NCBI GenBank assembly: GCA_003211955.1
Contig: QCRH01000009.1
Location: forward strand, 1 to 35,942
Length of the DNA: 35,942 nt
Direction of reading: 5' to 3'
Origin: Prochlorococcus sp. AG-459-O09
GTDB taxonomy: Bacteria > Cyanobacteriota > Cyanobacteriia > PCC-6307 > Cyanobiaceae
Part shown: piece after piece, positions 33,794-35,942 of the stretch
Layout of the letters: the number at the start of each line of letters is the position of its first letter
Numbering within the stretch: position 1 is the first letter of the stretch
Program-made: the position numbers and the translations under genes
Notes under the pieces: generated by a model
The model's input: only the letters and a program-made list of their open reading frames with translations
Database searches by the model: none
Told to the model about the DNA's origin: nothing

Positions 33794-35942
33794 TCATTTA
33801 ATAAGAAGTTCTTTATCGAAATTCTTTATTTCTCTTTCAAAAGACCTAAACCAAAACATTAGTTGATCAATTTGATTTTGAATTTCAGTTACTCCTAAAC
33901 CCCTTATAGTTATGATTGATAATTGCTCTCCTTCATCAAAATTAAATTTATTTTGAACACTACTTGGTAAGGAATTTTTAAGAATTTTAAAAGTAGAATT
34001 TTTTAATTTGGTTTCAATCACGATGTTTGGCTTTTTGAGTTTGATCTTATTAAAACCACATTTTTTAGCTAGTAATTTTAGTCTCATTATCAGAATTAAA
34101 GACTCAACAGGTTTGGGTAAAGTACCATATCTATTCACCCAGTCTGTTGCTAATTCAGTTAAATCATCATTGTTTGAACATTCAGTAGCAGATTTGTATG
34201 CCTCAAGCTTCTCTTCTCTGTTTAATATCCATGTTGCAGGTATAAATGCATTTATTGGGAGATCAATTTGTGTGTCACTTACTTCTGGTATTTCTTGCCC
34301 ACTAATTTCTGAAATAGCCTCATGGAGCATTTCTATATATAAATCATATCCAATAGCATTAACCTTTCCACTTTGTTCTTCTCCTAACAAACTACCAACT
34401 CCTCTTATTTCCATATCCTTCATTGCAAGTTGGTATCCACTTCCTAGTTCCGAAAAGTCTTTAATCGCTTTCAATCTCTGTTTTGCAGCGTCATTAATTT
34501 TATTTATATTTGGATAAAATAACCAAGCATGTGCTTGAACACCGCTTCTACCGACTCTTCCTCTAAGTTGATAAAGTTGTGAAAGTCCAAATTTGTGTGA
34601 GTCTTCAATAATAATTGTATTTACTTTAGGGATGTCTAATCCACTTTCAATTATCGTTGTGCATATCATTAGATCTACTTCTCCATTATTAAAAGCAATC
34701 ATTGCATTTTCAAGATCTGTTTCGTTCATTTGCCCATGAGCAACAATAAATTTTAAGTTTGGAAACATATTTTTTAATTTGTTTACAGCTTGATCAATAT
34801 CAGAAATTCTTGGAAGAACATAAAATATTTGACCTCCTCTATCAAGTTCTTGATTAATTGCAGTTCTTATAACATCCATATCTATTTCAGATAAATATGT
34901 TTTTATTGATCTTCTTGATGGAGGTGGAGTATTTAATAAGCTCATTTGTCTCAGTCCAGATAAGCTCATATAAAGAGTTCTTGGAATTGGAGTAGCCGAT
35001 AGAGTTAACACGTCTAGGTTCGTTTTGATTTTTTTTATTTTCTCCTTTTGTCTTACTCCAAATCTTTGTTCTTCATCAATAACAAGTAGTCCTAAGTTTT
35101 TAATTTCAATTTCTTTACCTAAAATTTGGTGCGTTGCTACAACTAAATCAATTTTGTTATTTTTCAACCCTGCATAGATTTCTTTTCTCTCATTAACGGT
35201 TTTGAATCTATTGAGTAATGAAACTCTTATTGGATAAGGTGAAAATCTATTATTTATTGTTCTCCAATGTTGCTGAGCTAAGATTGTTGTGGGTGCTAGT
35301 AATATTACCTGTTTGCCTGATGTAATAGCTTTAAAAATAGCTCGAACAGCTACTTCTGTTTTGCCGAATCCTACATCTCCACAAACTAACCTATCCATTG
35401 GCTTATCACTTTCCATATCAGATTTTATTTCTTCTACAGCAGTAATTTGATCAGGTGTTGGTTGATAAGGGAATGATTCTTCTAATTCAACTTGCCAAGG
35501 ACCATCTTCTGGGTATATGTGACCCTTTAATTTTTCTCTCTTTGCATAAAGTTTTAATATATCAACAGCAACTTTTTTGATTTGTTTCTTATTTTTATCT
35601 TTTATTCTTTCCCATTCTGTCCCTCCTAATTTATTTATTTTGGGCTTTATTTTTCCGCTTGATCTATATCTGTTAACACTTCCAAGTTGATCAGCGGCAA
35701 CACTTATTTTCCCATCCTGATACTGAATGACTAAATAATCTCTTGAATCTCCAGTTATATTTATTTTTTCTATTTTTAAAAATTTTCCTATTCCATGATT
35801 TTTATGAACTATGAAATCACCGGGACTAATCTTATTTACATTTATATTTGAATTAATACTTGTTTTTTTTCTTCTTATGAATACATTATTAAAAAGAGAT
35901 TGTTGTGAAAATAATTCTTTATCTGTTATCAGGACAACTTTC
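33794..35942 (-). CDS. mfd: transcription-repair coupling factor Mfd (C-terminal part)
   Basis: The frame runs from the window's last base to a stop at 33794, giving the C-terminal 715 residues of Mfd; the N-terminal part lies outside. Mfd removes RNA polymerase stalled at DNA damage and recruits UvrA. Visible parts are the RNA polymerase-interacting domain (PGDFIVHKNHGIGKF) and the RecG-like helicase: CGDVGFGKTEVA (Walker A), LLVIDEEQRFGV (DEEQ box), LTLSATPIPRTLYMS, and CTTIIESGLDIPKVNTIII with QLYQLRGRVGRS. A C-terminal TRG and regulatory domain follows. An internal Met at 35416 is not the start. The small 53-residue gene lies downstream on the same strand. Confidence 0.97.
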   Translation of the reverse strand, partial: KVVLITDKELFSQQSLFNNVFIRRKKTSINSNINVNKISPGDFIVHKNHGIGKFLKIEKINITGDSRDYLVIQYQDGKISVAADQLGSVNRYRSSGKIKPKINKLGGTEWERIKDKNKKQIKKVAVDILKLYAKREKLKGHIYPEDGPWQVELEESFPYQPTPDQITAVEEIKSDMESDKPMDRLVCGDVGFGKTEVAVRAIFKAITSGKQVILLAPTTILAQQHWRTINNRFSPYPIRVSLLNRFKTVNERKEIYAGLKNNKIDLVVATHQILGKEIEIKNLGLLVIDEEQRFGVRQKEKIKKIKTNLDVLTLSATPIPRTLYMSLSGLRQMSLLNTPPPSRRSIKTYLSEIDMDVIRTAINQELDRGGQIFYVLPRISDIDQAVNKLKNMFPNLKFIVAHGQMNETDLENAMIAFNNGEVDLMICTTIIESGLDIPKVNTIIIEDSHKFGLSQLYQLRGRVGRSGVQAHAWLFYPNINKINDAAKQRLKAIKDFSELGSGYQLAMKDMEIRGVGSLLGEEQSGKVNAIGYDLYIEMLHEAISEISGQEIPEVSDTQIDLPINAFIPATWILNREEKLEAYKSATECSNNDDLTELATDWVNRYGTLPKPVESLILIMRLKLLAKKCGFNKIKLKKPNIVIETKLKNSTFKILKNSLPSSVQNKFNFDEGEQLSIITIRGLGVTEIQNQIDQLMFWFRSFEREIKNFDKELLIK

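Noticed and set aside
34008..34517. Long plus-strand frame of 169 codons
   Set aside because: It lies wholly antisense to mfd, whose helicase motifs are unmistakable; a shadow frame.

Overview
This window comes from the chromosome of a marine picocyanobacterium, most probably high-light Prochlorococcus. The DNA is very AT-rich, genes are packed tightly on both strands, and lysine, asparagine and isoleucine codons dominate. A complete chlH (chlorophyll synthesis) shows a phototroph, and several cyanobacteria-restricted families (CGLD27/Ycf36, DUF3318, DUF2862, DUF2949, DUF3038, DUF4335) point to the cyanobacterial lineage. The strain or ecotype cannot be fixed from sequence alone. No transposase, integrase, prophage or CRISPR array is visible.

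Layout. 1-2.6 kb: the 5' end of a truncated gene, a GNAT acetyltransferase with a membrane tail, a PepE-like S51 peptidase and two small unknowns. 2.6-5.2 kb: an MTHFR-like protein, an FAD oxidoreductase and a convergent P-loop kinase. 5.4-6.1 kb: an HhH protein with a (Lys-Thr)8 tract encoded by a hexanucleotide microsatellite, and ribosomal protein S21. 6.1-7.2 kb: a three-gene set with a nucleoside deoxyribosyltransferase-like protein and a phosphoribosyltransferase. 7.2-9.2 kb: a cluster of small, mostly unrecognised, partly membrane-bound proteins. 9.3-11.6 kb: an HNH nuclease-like protein, a TauE/SafE transporter with a clear terminator, a structured gene-free stretch (candidate ncRNA) and two coupled small genes. 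11.6-14.8 kb: a three-gene ABC-2 exporter, a DUF2862 protein and a 48-residue membrane peptide.

15.1-17.7 kb (minus strand): DUF3318 gene, rsfS, ycf36-like gene, asparaginase II and initiator tRNA-fMet, closed by a perfect hairpin terminator. 17.8-29.9 kb is core metabolism: carB, an MsbA-like ABC protein, an S4 RNA-binding protein, tpiA, folP, chlH and dapB. 29.9-33.6 kb: a chain of plus-strand genes including a UbiH-like FAD hydroxylase and the DUF2949-DUF3038-DUF4335 block, in which the DUF3038 gene has no ATG, GTG or TTG at its apparent start. The window ends in mfd, cut by the edge.

Most of this is ordinary picocyanobacterial chromosome. The places most worth a second look are the structured intergenic region near 10.75-10.92 kb, the DUF3038 start, the deoxyribosyltransferase/phosphoribosyltransferase pair, the KT microsatellite, and the linkage of ribosome silencing factor to initiator tRNA. 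I do not see convincing evidence for a wholly new system.
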